DNA from: Bradyrhizobium glycinis
GTDB taxonomy: Bacteria > Pseudomonadota > Alphaproteobacteria > Rhizobiales > Xanthobacteraceae
Assembly (NCBI RefSeq): GCF_016031655.1
Contig: NZ_JACCHQ010000007.1
Location: 62,001-126,000, forward strand
Direction of reading: 5' to 3'
Length of the DNA: 64,000 bases
A model generated the notes under the pieces. It did no database searches and was not told the DNA's origin. It was given only the letters and a program-made list of their open reading frames with translations. Position 1 is the first letter of the stretch. Every line of letters begins with the position of its first letter. The position numbers and the translations under genes were made by a program. This document shows, in pieces, positions 9,154-16,962 of the stretch.

Positions 9154-9186
9154 AGGTGAGGCGGGGCGACCCACGCTGCGAGGGAT

Positions 9187-9340
9187 ATGAAGATCGTCAA
9201 TGATTGCTAGGCGCAAGGACCGACGTTAGTCGTCGAGCGCGGGCAAGTCAGCGAGAGCTACCACATCCGCGCGCGTTACGAGTGTGCTGGTCTCGAAGTG
9301 ATCGGGCGCATCTGCCGCATGCTCGACGAAGTCTCATCCG
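9187..9340 (+). pseudogene. Frameshifted remnant of a small conserved protein
   Basis: An ATG at 9187 starts MKIVND, a second frame supplies ARRKDRR, and a third supplies VVERGQVSESYHIRARYECA then GLEVIGRICRMLDEV. The three pieces read as one compact alpha/beta protein broken by two single-base shifts within 45 bases. I do not recognise the family. It lies directly downstream of the IS5-type element. Confidence 0.4.
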
Positions 9341-9730
9341 GCACCGCAAGGCGCTTGGCCGGCCGCCCGGCCTCAATCTTTCCCACGAATGGATCCAGGC
9401 AAGATCGAACGCAAACTCGGCTGGCGTCGCCGCGGGGTTTCGGACTTACGGGGATGTTCGTTGGTTATGCTCGATCGCGGCTAACGAAGCGCCTCTTGGC
9501 CTCGGCTGACGCAAATCCCCGTGATATTACGGAGCCTGCCGCGCCGCATTCGTCGGTAAGGTTGAGCGGTTAGCTTAATCCGCGTTGTTTGTTGCGAACT
9601 CCCAGCGATTGCTTATCCATCTCTCGCACCGGGCTCCCCCAAGCTCGGCCCCACCCAAGCAAAGCCGTCGAGCGAACATGGGTCCGCTTGGCGGCTTTGT
9701 CGTTGTGTCGACGAGAGGATCATTTCGGTT
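9341..9730. other. Intergenic stretch, nothing supported
   Basis: Frames run through this stretch, but only a seven-residue match (FVGYARS) to the start of serine recombinases was noticed, which is too short to call. No promoter or RNA structure is evident. Confidence 0.4.
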
Positions 9731-9904
9731 ATGGCGCGCAGGCCCTGGTCGTTCAAGGAGGATCGCCGGCTCATGGAGCTGGCCAAGTCTTCAGTCTCGC
9801 TGGAGCAGGCAGCGAAAGCTCTCGGACGCTCGCCTGATGCGATCAAGCGCATGGCGTTGCGGCTTGGTCTTTCGTTGAAGTCGAAAGCGGCTAAGAAGAG
9901 CTGA
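9731..9904 (+). CDS. Myb/SANT-like single helix-turn-helix protein, 57 residues
   Basis: This short gene starts at ATG 9731 and ends at TGA 9904. The product opens with RPWSFKEDRRLMELA, continues into a helix-turn-helix (SLEQAAKALGRSPDAIKRMA) and ends in a basic tail (SLKSKAAKKS). The order Trp, acidic pair, Leu-rich helix, recognition helix and Lys-rich tail is the same as in the 57-residue protein at 6831. It probably binds DNA. Its small size hides it from ordinary gene calling. Confidence 0.7.
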   Translation: MARRPWSFKEDRRLMELAKSSVSLEQAAKALGRSPDAIKRMALRLGLSLKSKAAKKS

Positions 9905-10157
9905 TCTTAGAAGTGAAGCGGCGCTCACCTCGGTTTCATGTACGGCCGCTGCAGTCCAACGGGCCGTCACGGAGGCCAAAGCGCAAAAGCGGCTTCGCAA
10001 ATTCCAGCGCTGAGCTTTCTCCAGCCGCTGGCCAAGCACAGACAGATCTTTCGGATTTTCGGTAGGCCGTCAGGCAGCGCGGCAAAGCCGTCGCGTGGTG
10101 GGAGGAACCAGATCAACCTTGGGATGTTGATCCGGCTCTCACGGCGAGGGTCCGGCA

Positions 10158-10322
10158 GTGCTCCACCTTGCCATTTCCGCAGTCCTGGTCTGGCTGGCCA
10201 TCAACATCGCCTTCGTGGTGCTGCGGCTGCGGGCGACTCCCGATGCCGCGGCGCCCCGCATCGACAGGTCCAGCCGTCGTTATCCCGGGGTCGTTCCCGT
10301 GCACCATCGCCTCGGACAGTGA
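10158..10322 (+). CDS. Small single-pass membrane protein, 54 residues (GTG start)
   Basis: The GTG at 10158 has GAGGG 7 bases upstream. The product begins with one transmembrane helix (LHLAISAVLVWLAINIAFVV) and ends in a basic, disordered tail. This N-terminal helix and basic tail arrangement is typical of small alphaproteobacterial membrane proteins. It precedes the EAL gene on the same strand, about 245 bases away. Function unknown. Confidence 0.55.
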   Translation: MLHLAISAVLVWLAINIAFVVLRLRATPDAAAPRIDRSSRRYPGVVPVHHRLGQ

Positions 10323-10567
10323 GGGCTGATCGAAAGGTTGTGCGTCCTCTTCGGGGCCCCATCCCGGGGCTGGTTCCGTAGCTGGACGTCCTCGTTCCCT
10401 TGGAAGGCGCGGCCGATCGTCCGATCCGCCGCCAGACCATCGGCCCGGGGCATTGCTCAGGCGGGCCCTTCGGGCCGGTCTTTCCGTTAAACCCTATCTT
10501 AGCCCCCGCTGGCTAGGATCAATCTCCATTGCTTGAATTTCCGCCCGCCTGTTTTCGCCTGAGTCGG

Positions 10568-12160
10568 ATGAGAGTGCCGCGACCAGACCTCCCGTTTGTG
10601 GCGCTCGTGCTTGCGAGCATGATGGCGTTCGCCTTGGCGGGCCATTTCGCCGCCGGGACCGTCATCCGCCAGCAGCAGGCGCATCAGCTCAATGAGCTCA
10701 CCGAGGTGGTTCTGCGCCGATCGGAGCTTGCGGTCGATTTTGCGGCGGGCAGCCTGGATGAGCTCGCGCGGCGCAATTTCGCCAGCTGCGAGCCGGCGGC
10801 GCTGCAAGCCATCCGCCTGCACGTCTACCAGCGCTCGGCGATCAAGGACGTCCGCCTGGTCAAGCCGGACGGCTCGGTGATCTGCTCGGCCTATTCCGAG
10901 ACGCTTGAATTCGACAAGGGATGGGCGGATCGCCGCGACATGCTGCCTTCGCGCGACAAGACGCTTTCGCTGTTCCGCGTCGAGCAGTTCGGCGGCGACG
11001 CCTTGGGCGTGCTCAGGGACGTCAATGGCAGCTCCGCGCTCGTCGCCATTGTCGGCGTCAACGCCAGCCTCTTCGATATCATGCCCGCCGAGCTGCGCGC
11101 GCACAGCCAGGTGATCCTCGCCTTGAGCAATGGCGAGAAGCTCGGCGAATTCCAGACCGAGGCCGGCAAGTCTGTGCCAGCGCCGATCAGCTTCGAGCGC
11201 ACGTCCGCTCGGCTCCCGCTTCATGCCGCGATCCGGCTCGAGCACGCGGTGCTGTCGAGCTGGAACAACGAGGCCTATTGGCCCACGCTCGCAGTGGCCC
11301 TCGGACTTGGCGCGATCTTCGGCATCCTGCTGGCGCGCAGCCGCCGCATGGAAGGGCCAGTCGCCGATCTCGACCGGGCCCTGACGGCCGGCGAATTCAA
11401 GCCGTATTACCAACCGATCTTCGATCTCCGGACAGGTCGGATCAAGGGCTGCGAAATCCTGGCGCGCTGGCTGCGCCGCGATGGCTCGGTGGTCCCGCCG
11501 ATGAACTTCATTCCGCTCGCCGAATCCAGCGGACGCATCCAGGCGATGACCTGGCAGATCCTGGGATCGGCGCTCACCGAGCTGCGGCCATTGCTCAGGG
11601 CCGACAAGAATTTCAAGCTGTCGCTGAATGTCGTGCCCAAGCACCTCCTGAGTGCCGGCTTCGTCGAAACGCTGCGGCGCATGGTTCTGACGGCACGCGT
11701 CTCCGCGCGACAGATCGTGGTCGAGATCACCGAGCGCGATGAATTGGATGATCTCGCGCGCGCCGCTTCGGTCGTGGCCGAGCTGCGGGACCGCGGCTTC
11801 CGCGTTGCCATCGACGACGTCGGTGTCGGCCATAGCGGACTGTCACGGCTGAAGGGCCTCGGCGCCGATACGATCAAGATCGACAAGTTCTTCGTGGACA
11901 CGATCACGGTGGACGCATCGACGACCACGATCGTGGAAATGCTGGTGGCGCTCGCCAAGGACCTCAATATGAGCGTGGTCGCCGAAGGCATCGAGACCGA
12001 GGAGCAGCTCCGCGCATTGCTCGCCTCCGGTGTCGAGGAAGGTCAGGGCTATCTAGTTGCACCGCCGCTGCCCGCCGCAAAATTCAATGAGCTCATCGAG
12101 TCGCGTCGGGCTGCGCAGCCGGACGCGGCGACATCCGGTACGACGGCTTTGGTGGCCTGA
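10568..12160 (+). CDS. CSS-motif sensor EAL-domain c-di-GMP phosphodiesterase
   Basis: A membrane phosphodiesterase of 530 residues from ATG 10568 (an in-frame TTG at 10529 is less likely). Residues 8-28 and about 238-262 are membrane helices flanking a periplasmic CSS-motif sensor, which carries paired cysteines (FASCEPA and GSVICSA); in relatives this disulfide responds to periplasmic redox state. The EAL domain starts near 275. Key residues are present: Glu in CEILARW, Asn in LNVVP, Glu in VEITER, the Asp pair in IDDVGVG, Lys in IKID, and Glu in AEGIE. The loop-6 motif reads DDVGVGHSG rather than the usual DDFGTGYSS. It is predicted to hydrolyse c-di-GMP to pGpG. Confidence 0.9.
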   Translation: MRVPRPDLPFVALVLASMMAFALAGHFAAGTVIRQQQAHQLNELTEVVLRRSELAVDFAAGSLDELARRNFASCEPAALQAIRLHVYQRSAIKDVRLVKPDGSVICSAYSETLEFDKGWADRRDMLPSRDKTLSLFRVEQFGGDALGVLRDVNGSSALVAIVGVNASLFDIMPAELRAHSQVILALSNGEKLGEFQTEAGKSVPAPISFERTSARLPLHAAIRLEHAVLSSWNNEAYWPTLAVALGLGAIFGILLARSRRMEGPVADLDRALTAGEFKPYYQPIFDLRTGRIKGCEILARWLRRDGSVVPPMNFIPLAESSGRIQAMTWQILGSALTELRPLLRADKNFKLSLNVVPKHLLSAGFVETLRRMVLTARVSARQIVVEITERDELDDLARAASVVAELRDRGFRVAIDDVGVGHSGLSRLKGLGADTIKIDKFFVDTITVDASTTTIVEMLVALAKDLNMSVVAEGIETEEQLRALLASGVEEGQGYLVAPPLPAAKFNELIESRRAAQPDAATSGTTALVA

Positions 12161-12254
12161 CTGGCCGCCATCGCCGCAGAGGCTTTAACGATACTTTCTA
12201 ACGATGTTTTCGGCTTTCGAACCGGAGCGGCGAGCAAGCTTGTATGTTGGCACC

Positions 12255-12620
12255 ATGCGCAGGAGCCACCTCATAGCGGCCGCGAGCATCTGTCTGGCGC
12301 TGATCGTCTATGCCACGCTGGCAAAGCTGTCAGGCCGGCCTGCGCTCATGGGTCACCACGAGGCCTATTGGGTCGTCGTGATCGAGCGCTTCAGCGCCTA
12401 TGGCCTGCTCGGCTTCCTGTTATCGTTCCTGCTGCCGGGACGGTTTAGCCTCGCTTGCTCGCTCGTGATTGCGGTCGCCATGGGGCTGGAGCTGATGCAA
12501 GCGTTCATACCCGACCGCGATCCGGGCTTCCTCGACGTGTTGCAGAAGGCGGCAGGGGGCACCGCGGGCGTCATGCTCGCCCAGATAATCCTGGCGTTCC
12601 TGCCCAGACCACCTTCCTGA
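12255..12620 (+). CDS. VanZ-like integral membrane protein
   Basis: From ATG 12255 the product is 121 residues with three to four hydrophobic segments. A motif pattern of Glu-Arg before a helix (VVVIERFSAYGLLGFLLSF) and ELMQAFIPDRDPGFLDVLQ late in the protein follows the VanZ/phosphotransbutyrylase-like membrane family. The last block, ending in D-xx-N/Q-x-xGxxxG form, is typical. Function in Gram-negatives is uncertain. It is convergent with the CHRD gene. Confidence 0.7.
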   Translation: MRRSHLIAAASICLALIVYATLAKLSGRPALMGHHEAYWVVVIERFSAYGLLGFLLSFLLPGRFSLACSLVIAVAMGLELMQAFIPDRDPGFLDVLQKAAGGTAGVMLAQIILAFLPRPPS

Positions 12621-12673
12621 AGCGACGCGCATGGCCTCGATGTCTTCGGCGGAACGATCGGGCGACCCGGTCC

Positions 12674-13120
12674 TCACTTCATCATCTGGCCGCGCAACTC
12701 GCCGCCTGGGTTCGCGGCCGTGTGAATGTTCGCGTACCATTTGCCGGCGAGCAGATCCGACGCCTGCGCCTCGGTGAGGGTGGCACTGCCTTCGATCGGG
12801 CTTTGCGCCGTCTTGAACGGCAGGGCGATGCCGGCATTCTTCCCGGCCTCGCCGGGGCCGTGAAAATGCGCCCCTATCGCCGGTCCCGTCAGCCCGGTGA
12901 AGGTGACGACGTAGGTCAGGACCTTCGTTTCGGTGTCATAGCTCGCCTCCGCCTTGCCCGACCCGGTCGAGCTGTTCGGCGGCACTTCATTGCTTCCCTT
13001 GAGTTCCGCCTGCAGCTTCACGACCTCCGCACCTGCCGTTCCGCTTGTCGCGCTAACGCCTCCGACCAGCGCTAACGCCCCCAACAGTGCCACGGACCGT
13101 CGACCCACGGCTTTGCTCAT
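12674..13120 (-). CDS. CHRD-domain secreted protein
   Basis: The ATG at 13120 is chosen for its strong AGGAGG ribosome-binding site; the frame is open to 13213. The 148-residue product has a signal peptide (hydrophobic 10-28, cleavage near GTAGAE). Residues 32-148 form a CHRD domain: LKGSNEVPP at the start, GAHFHGPGEAG in the middle and KWYANIHTAANPGGELRGQ at the end. CHRD domains are beta-sandwich modules found in exported proteins; the binding partner is unknown. Confidence 0.9.
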   Translation of the reverse strand: MSKAVGRRSVALLGALALVGGVSATSGTAGAEVVKLQAELKGSNEVPPNSSTGSGKAEASYDTETKVLTYVVTFTGLTGPAIGAHFHGPGEAGKNAGIALPFKTAQSPIEGSATLTEAQASDLLAGKWYANIHTAANPGGELRGQMMK

Positions 13121-13255
13121 GCATTTCCTCCTGCGGATTTCGCTGGTCCCCGCGATGAAAACACCGAGGAATGCCAGACATTCCACCGCAGAGTTTATGC
13201 TGATTCGGGACAACGCTCGCGGGAATTAGCCTTCGCAAGCGCATCACGCGCCGGC

Positions 13256-13540
13256 TCAAGCCGCCCCGCGCCTCGTGTGACGCTCGGAGGGAACCAGGAG
13301 CTCGGCCATCTTCCGGTGGGTGTCGTGCAGCGCTTCGATGGCGCAGTCGAGATCGAAATCCGCCTCGCGGACGGATGCAAAGAACTTGGCCGTCAGCGCC
13401 AGATCGAGCTTGACGCGCGTTGCACCGTCGCGACTCCTGCGACGATCGAGCGACAAATGGATGGCGCAGTCCCTCGCCTCCACGGCATCGCAGCCGCAAA
13501 GCGCGCCGAGTTCGTCATATGTCATCCAGATTTGAGGCAT
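13256..13540 (-). CDS. Conserved hypothetical protein (HTH-like N-terminus)
   Basis: The start at 13540 has GGAAG about 5 bases upstream; the frame is open to 13633. The 94-residue product begins MPQIWMTYDELGALCGCDAV, which resembles a small winged helix, and ends in a helical region with Phe and Asp. No catalytic residues are apparent. Proteins of this form with a TYDEL start are frequent in Bradyrhizobium, with no assigned function. Confidence 0.6.
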   Translation of the reverse strand: MPQIWMTYDELGALCGCDAVEARDCAIHLSLDRRRSRDGATRVKLDLALTAKFFASVREADFDLDCAIEALHDTHRKMAELLVPSERHTRRGAA

Positions 13541-13699
13541 GTTCTTCCACCACGCTTGATCGATCGCAGACTGGATAGCTCTCGCATCTAAAGGCAGAGT
13601 TGCTGCAGCGCGAATTCGAGCCAACAACGTCAACGCAATGCTAAGCGCGGCGCAGACGCGAGCCCGGGTGGACCGGCACAGTTTGTTGCCGATCCACTG

Positions 13700-14143
13700 T
13701 CACTTGGGCGAGCCGGTCGTGAACGGATGCCGCGGCCGTGAACGGCTGTCGAGCCTCTTCGGCGGCTTGTCGGCCTTGAGCTTCACGACCGCGCCCCGGG
13801 CGTCGGGAGCCGGCGGCTCTTCCTGGCTGTAGATCAGCGTCGCTTCGAATTTCACGTCAGGCGCTTGCCGGGCCGTTCCCGAACAGGTCGCCATCGCCCC
13901 GCTATAAACGCCGGAGAGCTCGACCTCGACCTCGTCGAGCCCGAACACGGTCGGCGGCCCGTCGGCATGTCGCCGCGTGGTCAGGACGGCCGTGAAATGC
14001 CGGTCGTTGTCGAACTGATAGGAGCCGTCATAGCTGAAGAAGCTGTCACTGCCCGAGATCCGTCCCTGGGCCAGATGCACGATACCGGTGCCTTGCGCGT
14101 GCGCGGTTCTGAACCACGCCGCGTATTTGCCCTCTTTCAGCAT
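13700..14143 (-). CDS. GrlR-like family protein
   Basis: From ATG 14143 the product is 147 residues. Residues 1-115 follow the GrlR fold pattern: a start of MLKEGKYAAWFRT, then GTGIVHLAQGRISGSDS-FFSYDG, a mid-strand RHFTAVLTTRRH and a strand-rich LDEVEVELSGVYSG ending with a lipocalin-like beta barrel. GrlR was described as a negative regulator of type III secretion in enterobacteria; rhizobial relatives are orphan. The last 35 residues are Arg/Pro-rich and probably disordered. No grlA or secretion genes are in the window. Confidence 0.55.
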   Translation of the reverse strand: MLKEGKYAAWFRTAHAQGTGIVHLAQGRISGSDSFFSYDGSYQFDNDRHFTAVLTTRRHADGPPTVFGLDEVEVELSGVYSGAMATCSGTARQAPDVKFEATLIYSQEEPPAPDARGAVVKLKADKPPKRLDSRSRPRHPFTTGSPK

Positions 14144-14509
14144 GGAAACATCCACCCGTAATTTCCACGCGTATTTGCAACGAAGCTTGCGGCGCGACAA
14201 TGACCGACACTGCGAGCATTCCGCCACGGTTAACGCCCCGCAAAATCAATCCGTCAAATTTCCGCGGCCCGCACGCGGCGGCGCACAGCGACGTCAAAAC
14301 AATTCGATGCCGTCGTCAGCCGCTTCCACGACTTCGACGCGGCGCGTGGTGGCGACCGAGCTCAGCCCGAGCGTCTGCAGGAACTGGCGACTATGCCAAT
14401 GATCGCTCCTACACGGTGCGCGATCCGGATCACTTCAACAGTCTCCCTGACAAATAATAGGCATCAAACTAATTGAGCAAAAACTCTAGCCGCCCACGAC
14501 GGTTATCAG
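14144..14509. other. Intergenic stretch, possible degraded coding sequence
   Basis: A plus-strand frame near 14310-14400 reads FDAVVSRFHDFDAARGGDRA, which has coding-like character, but it lacks a start and is followed by shifts. No gene is supported. Confidence 0.35.
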
Positions 14510-14782
14510 ATGCCCTGGTCCACGCGCTTCGACGACCCGATCGCGCTGCCTGGCGGCGACAAGCTGCCGACGCTGCTCGATTCCGGCAACTATATCGCGG
14601 CGCTGCCGGCGAAGATCCAGCAACGGCCGGAGTGGCAGGCCGCGACCGAGGCGCTGCTCCTGGTTGCCGAGCGCGGCGGCCCGGCGATGATGGCGCGCAT
14701 CGGAATGATGCGCGCGCTTAATGGTGAAGCCCCGGGAATGGCGATGGTGAAGCTGCCGGTGAGACTGGTTCGCAACCCCTGA
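14510..14782 (+). CDS. Hypothetical protein, 90 residues
   Basis: A small soluble protein, starting MPWSTRFDDPIALPGGDKLP and continuing through AALPAKIQQRPEWQAATEAL. This composition is familiar from short Bradyrhizobium proteins of unknown role. The stop codon is followed by GGGAGTGGGC, one of a set of similar post-stop sequences in this region. Confidence 0.6.
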   Translation: MPWSTRFDDPIALPGGDKLPTLLDSGNYIAALPAKIQQRPEWQAATEALLLVAERGGPAMMARIGMMRALNGEAPGMAMVKLPVRLVRNP

Positions 14783-14869
14783 GGGAGTGGGCAGCCATTA
14801 AGCTTGATCAGTTAGGTTAATGTCATCGCCCATTTGTCGATCAGCGCGGAGCTTGGTTAGCATACAACC

Positions 14870-15055
14870 ATGACTGGTACCGGCAGACTCCTTATCAAGT
14901 GTCCACGCTGCAAGCATTGGCCGATGTCGATGCGCATCATCTCCCGACCGAGACAGGGCCTTCAACCGACCGAGCTTGTGTGCTCTGCCTGTCGGCACAG
15001 AAGGGATGGCCCTTCAATCCGCCCCGAAGATCTGGACCGCGAGCCGATGTCCTGA
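14870..15055 (+). CDS. Small C4 zinc-ribbon-like protein
   Basis: A 61-residue protein with two CxxC pairs, one in IKCPRCKHW near residue 11 and one in LVCSACRHR near residue 38, spaced as in zinc-ribbon modules. The short length suggests a zinc-binding adaptor or DNA-binding module. No signal peptide. The stop codon begins a repeated motif (TGAAAGGAGTGAGC). Confidence 0.6.
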   Translation: MTGTGRLLIKCPRCKHWPMSMRIISRPRQGLQPTELVCSACRHRRDGPSIRPEDLDREPMS

Positions 15056-15094
15056 AAGGAGTGAGCAAACTAGATCGCACGGGGCGCTGAAAAC

Positions 15095-15352
15095 ATGTTA
15101 CTGGCAGGGATGAAAACAGCCATCATCGTCACTTTACTCGCCCTCTGGTCATCAGCCGGAGCAGCACAAACACCTGTTCCGGACGCAAAACCCAGCGAAC
15201 TTTCGATCCACGATCAGATCAAGGCTGATCGCGCACGGGACAAAGAGGCAGAGAAGGCCGACAAGTCGAAGCGTCCGTGGGACCGAGATAGCGATGGAAG
15301 AAGACCCTGGGAGGTAACTTTGCCGCCATCGTCGCCAAGCCCAAAGCCTTGA
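15095..15352 (+). CDS. Small secreted Lys/Asp-rich protein
   Basis: The product (85 residues from ATG 15095, or 80 from ATG 15110) has a signal peptide with a hydrophobic core (TAIIVTLLALWSSAGAAQ). The mature chain is highly charged (IKADRARDKEAEKADKSKR) and ends in Pro/Ser repeats. It lies between two copies of a repeat that both begin at stop codons (15053 and 15350). Function unknown. Confidence 0.6.
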   Translation: MLLAGMKTAIIVTLLALWSSAGAAQTPVPDAKPSELSIHDQIKADRARDKEAEKADKSKRPWDRDSDGRRPWEVTLPPSSPSPKP

Positions 15353-15577
15353 AAGGAGCGAACTAGATCGGACGGGGCGCCAGAAGCCACTTTTTTGAGG
15401 ACACCCTCGCAGCGCCTGAGTGCAATTACTTCGGGAGAAGGCTTGTCTTCCTCACTCTCCCTGAGGGAGCGAAAATGACGAGAATGCTGCAATGCGCTGA
15501 TCTGTTGACGGATGGCAAGTCGCCAAAGCCTTAACGGCATATGCTTAAGAGCGAGGGGCAGCGAGAGGAGGCAGAAA

Positions 15578-15682
15578 ATGACCGTTCTCGTCGTGTGCAT
15601 TGTCTTGAGCGTCGTTACTGCAATGACCCTTGCATCCCTGGCGTTGGTACCGCTTCTCGAAATTTGGCAAGACGACAATTAA
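15578..15682 (+). CDS. 34-residue single-pass membrane microprotein
   Basis: A purine-rich ribosome-binding site (GAGAGGAG) lies 7 bases upstream of ATG 15578. The 34-residue product is a single hydrophobic helix from residue 2 to about 27 with a short acidic C-terminus (EIWQDDN). A Rho-independent terminator follows 22 bases after the stop. The spacing of ribosome-binding site, ORF and terminator is strong support for a real microprotein. Confidence 0.65.
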   Translation: MTVLVVCIVLSVVTAMTLASLALVPLLEIWQDDN

Positions 15683-15703
15683 GTCCTGAGAAGCGCATCT
15701 AAG

Positions 15704-15731
15704 AAGCCCGTCCGTGTGGCGGGCTTTTTTT
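15704..15731 (+). terminator. Rho-independent terminator
   Basis: An AGCCCG/CGGGCT stem with a 9-base loop is followed by a run of T. It ends the transcript of the 34-residue membrane microprotein. Confidence 0.8.
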
Positions 15732-15810
15732 GCCTTGAAGGGAGTGGACAACTGCCAGCCCTAAAGCTGGGGTCCAACGCTGAAAGCACTTCATTAGAGA
15801 GCCGACATGT

Positions 15811-16005
15811 ATGCCGCCGACCACGCAACAAGTTTTGGACGATCTCAAAGCGATGGGAGAGCACGCGACCATTCCTGTAGGATGGAAGTCAATCGCGAGA
15901 GCGGCCGCCACTGAGATCGAGAAGTTCACGGCCGAGCGGCTGAAATTGATGCGCCGCCTGCGCCTAGATGGGCGACGCAAGCGCAGAGTGGCGCCGCTCG
16001 TCTGA
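15811..16005 (+). CDS. Small basic helical protein, 64 residues
   Basis: The product is a helical protein with an N-terminal acidic/amphipathic part (TQQVLDDLKAMGEH) and a C-terminal Arg/Lys-rich part (RLRLDGRRKRR). The start has no strong ribosome-binding site. The stop codon is embedded in TGAAAGGAGTGGTC, as in neighbouring genes. Confidence 0.5.
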   Translation: MPPTTQQVLDDLKAMGEHATIPVGWKSIARAAATEIEKFTAERLKLMRRLRLDGRRKRRVAPLV

Positions 16006-16708
16006 AAGGAGTGGTCGGAGCATCCAATTCAACCTGCTTAAATGCGAAGTGCCGAGAACCGCGCTACCATGTCGTATGCTTGAGGATCTTTGATATCTCG
16101 AAGCAATAGCCCGCCGGCGGGCCGCATCAGCAGTCCTGAAAAATGAATGCGGGTCGGTCCGCTGACTTGAGATTAACGACAAGCAGGTATTTGGTGGGTT
16201 GTTCGATAGGAAGCTCGGCCGTTTTGGCGCCTCTCAGAATTCGGTCCACATAGTGAGCCCCAATTCGAGCCCAAGGCAGGAAAGTCCGACCCGTAGGAAA
16301 TCAATCCGCCCGCTCGCGCAAAGCCGGCGTCGAAGCGCCACATCGTGGGCGCTCAATGCCGCAATGGCCCACTGCACCTTAATGGTGCGATCACGGCGCG
16401 CTGATGCCGCGCGGAAACGTCGCCGCAATTTGAGTAGTCGCTGCTCGGCGCCGGGGCGAATGGGATTGGGGCTAGGGAGGGGTGGCATAGTGCAGCTAGA
16501 GCAAGAGCTTGATGTAATTGAGATGGCAGCGGAGGCGAATAAGTAAACTGCTCTGTAACCTTTTGCGCAACACTTCGTGCACTGGTCTTAGCCGACGAGT
16601 GGACCGGTACCGGAATGAGGCCCTAGCGCAAACGCCCTGCGCTGGGGCTTTTCTTTTGCCTCCCGCAAGCCGGCTTGAGCTTTGTTGAGTTTCCCCACGG
16701 CGCACGCC
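16006..16708. other. Gene-poor stretch ending in a terminator
   Basis: A plus-strand frame at 16199-16546 (115 codons, ending LEQELDVIEMAAEANK) and a minus-strand frame at 16234-16488 overlap. Neither has a recognised family. The plus-strand frame is followed 73 bases later by a terminator, so a plus-strand transcript probably exists, but its coding content is unclear. Confidence 0.35.
16620..16656 (+). terminator. Rho-independent terminator
   Basis: An 11-base stem (GCCCTAGCGCA with TGCGCTGGGGC, one wobble pair), a 7-base loop and a TTTTCTTTT tail. Confidence 0.75.
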
Positions 16709-16882
16709 TCAAGGTCTGTCGAGAGCCCGATCGATAATACTTTCAACTCTAATGATGGCTCGCTCTCTCGTCTCTTCTTGTCCGATACGTAGCGTAGGAG
16801 GCACGCCTACAATAACGCTCCATCGCCAAAGGTTCTGGGCGGTGCTTTCCTGGATCGAGTATTCAACGCCGCGGTAATTCAT
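16709..16882 (-). CDS. 57-residue conserved small protein
   Basis: The frame from ATG 16882 to the stop at 16709 starts MNYRGVEYSIQE, passes through LWRWSVIVGVPPTLRIGQ and ends in a helix (AIIRVESIIDRALDRP). Proteins that begin MNYRGxEYxx and carry a Trp-Trp pair then a helical IDRAL tail recur in Bradyrhizobium. It is below the size normally called. It lies 80 bases downstream of the chemoreceptor's stop, on the same strand. Function unknown. Confidence 0.65.
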   Translation of the reverse strand: MNYRGVEYSIQESTAQNLWRWSVIVGVPPTLRIGQEETRERAIIRVESIIDRALDRP

Positions 16883-16962
16883 CCAGCGTCAACTTTGATT
16901 TTTCCGGCGGGTCCAGGGGGAAGCGGACAAGAAATTGCTCATGAACCGGTTCTGACAGAGTT

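Noticed and set aside
9430..9480. FVGYARS match to the N-terminus of serine recombinases
   Set aside because: Only seven residues match, with no continuation of the resolvase domain.
10499..11833. Minus-strand 444-codon open frame over the EAL gene
   Set aside because: It is antisense to a gene with intact domain motifs, and its Arg/Glu/Ala-rich composition is typical of high-GC shadow frames.
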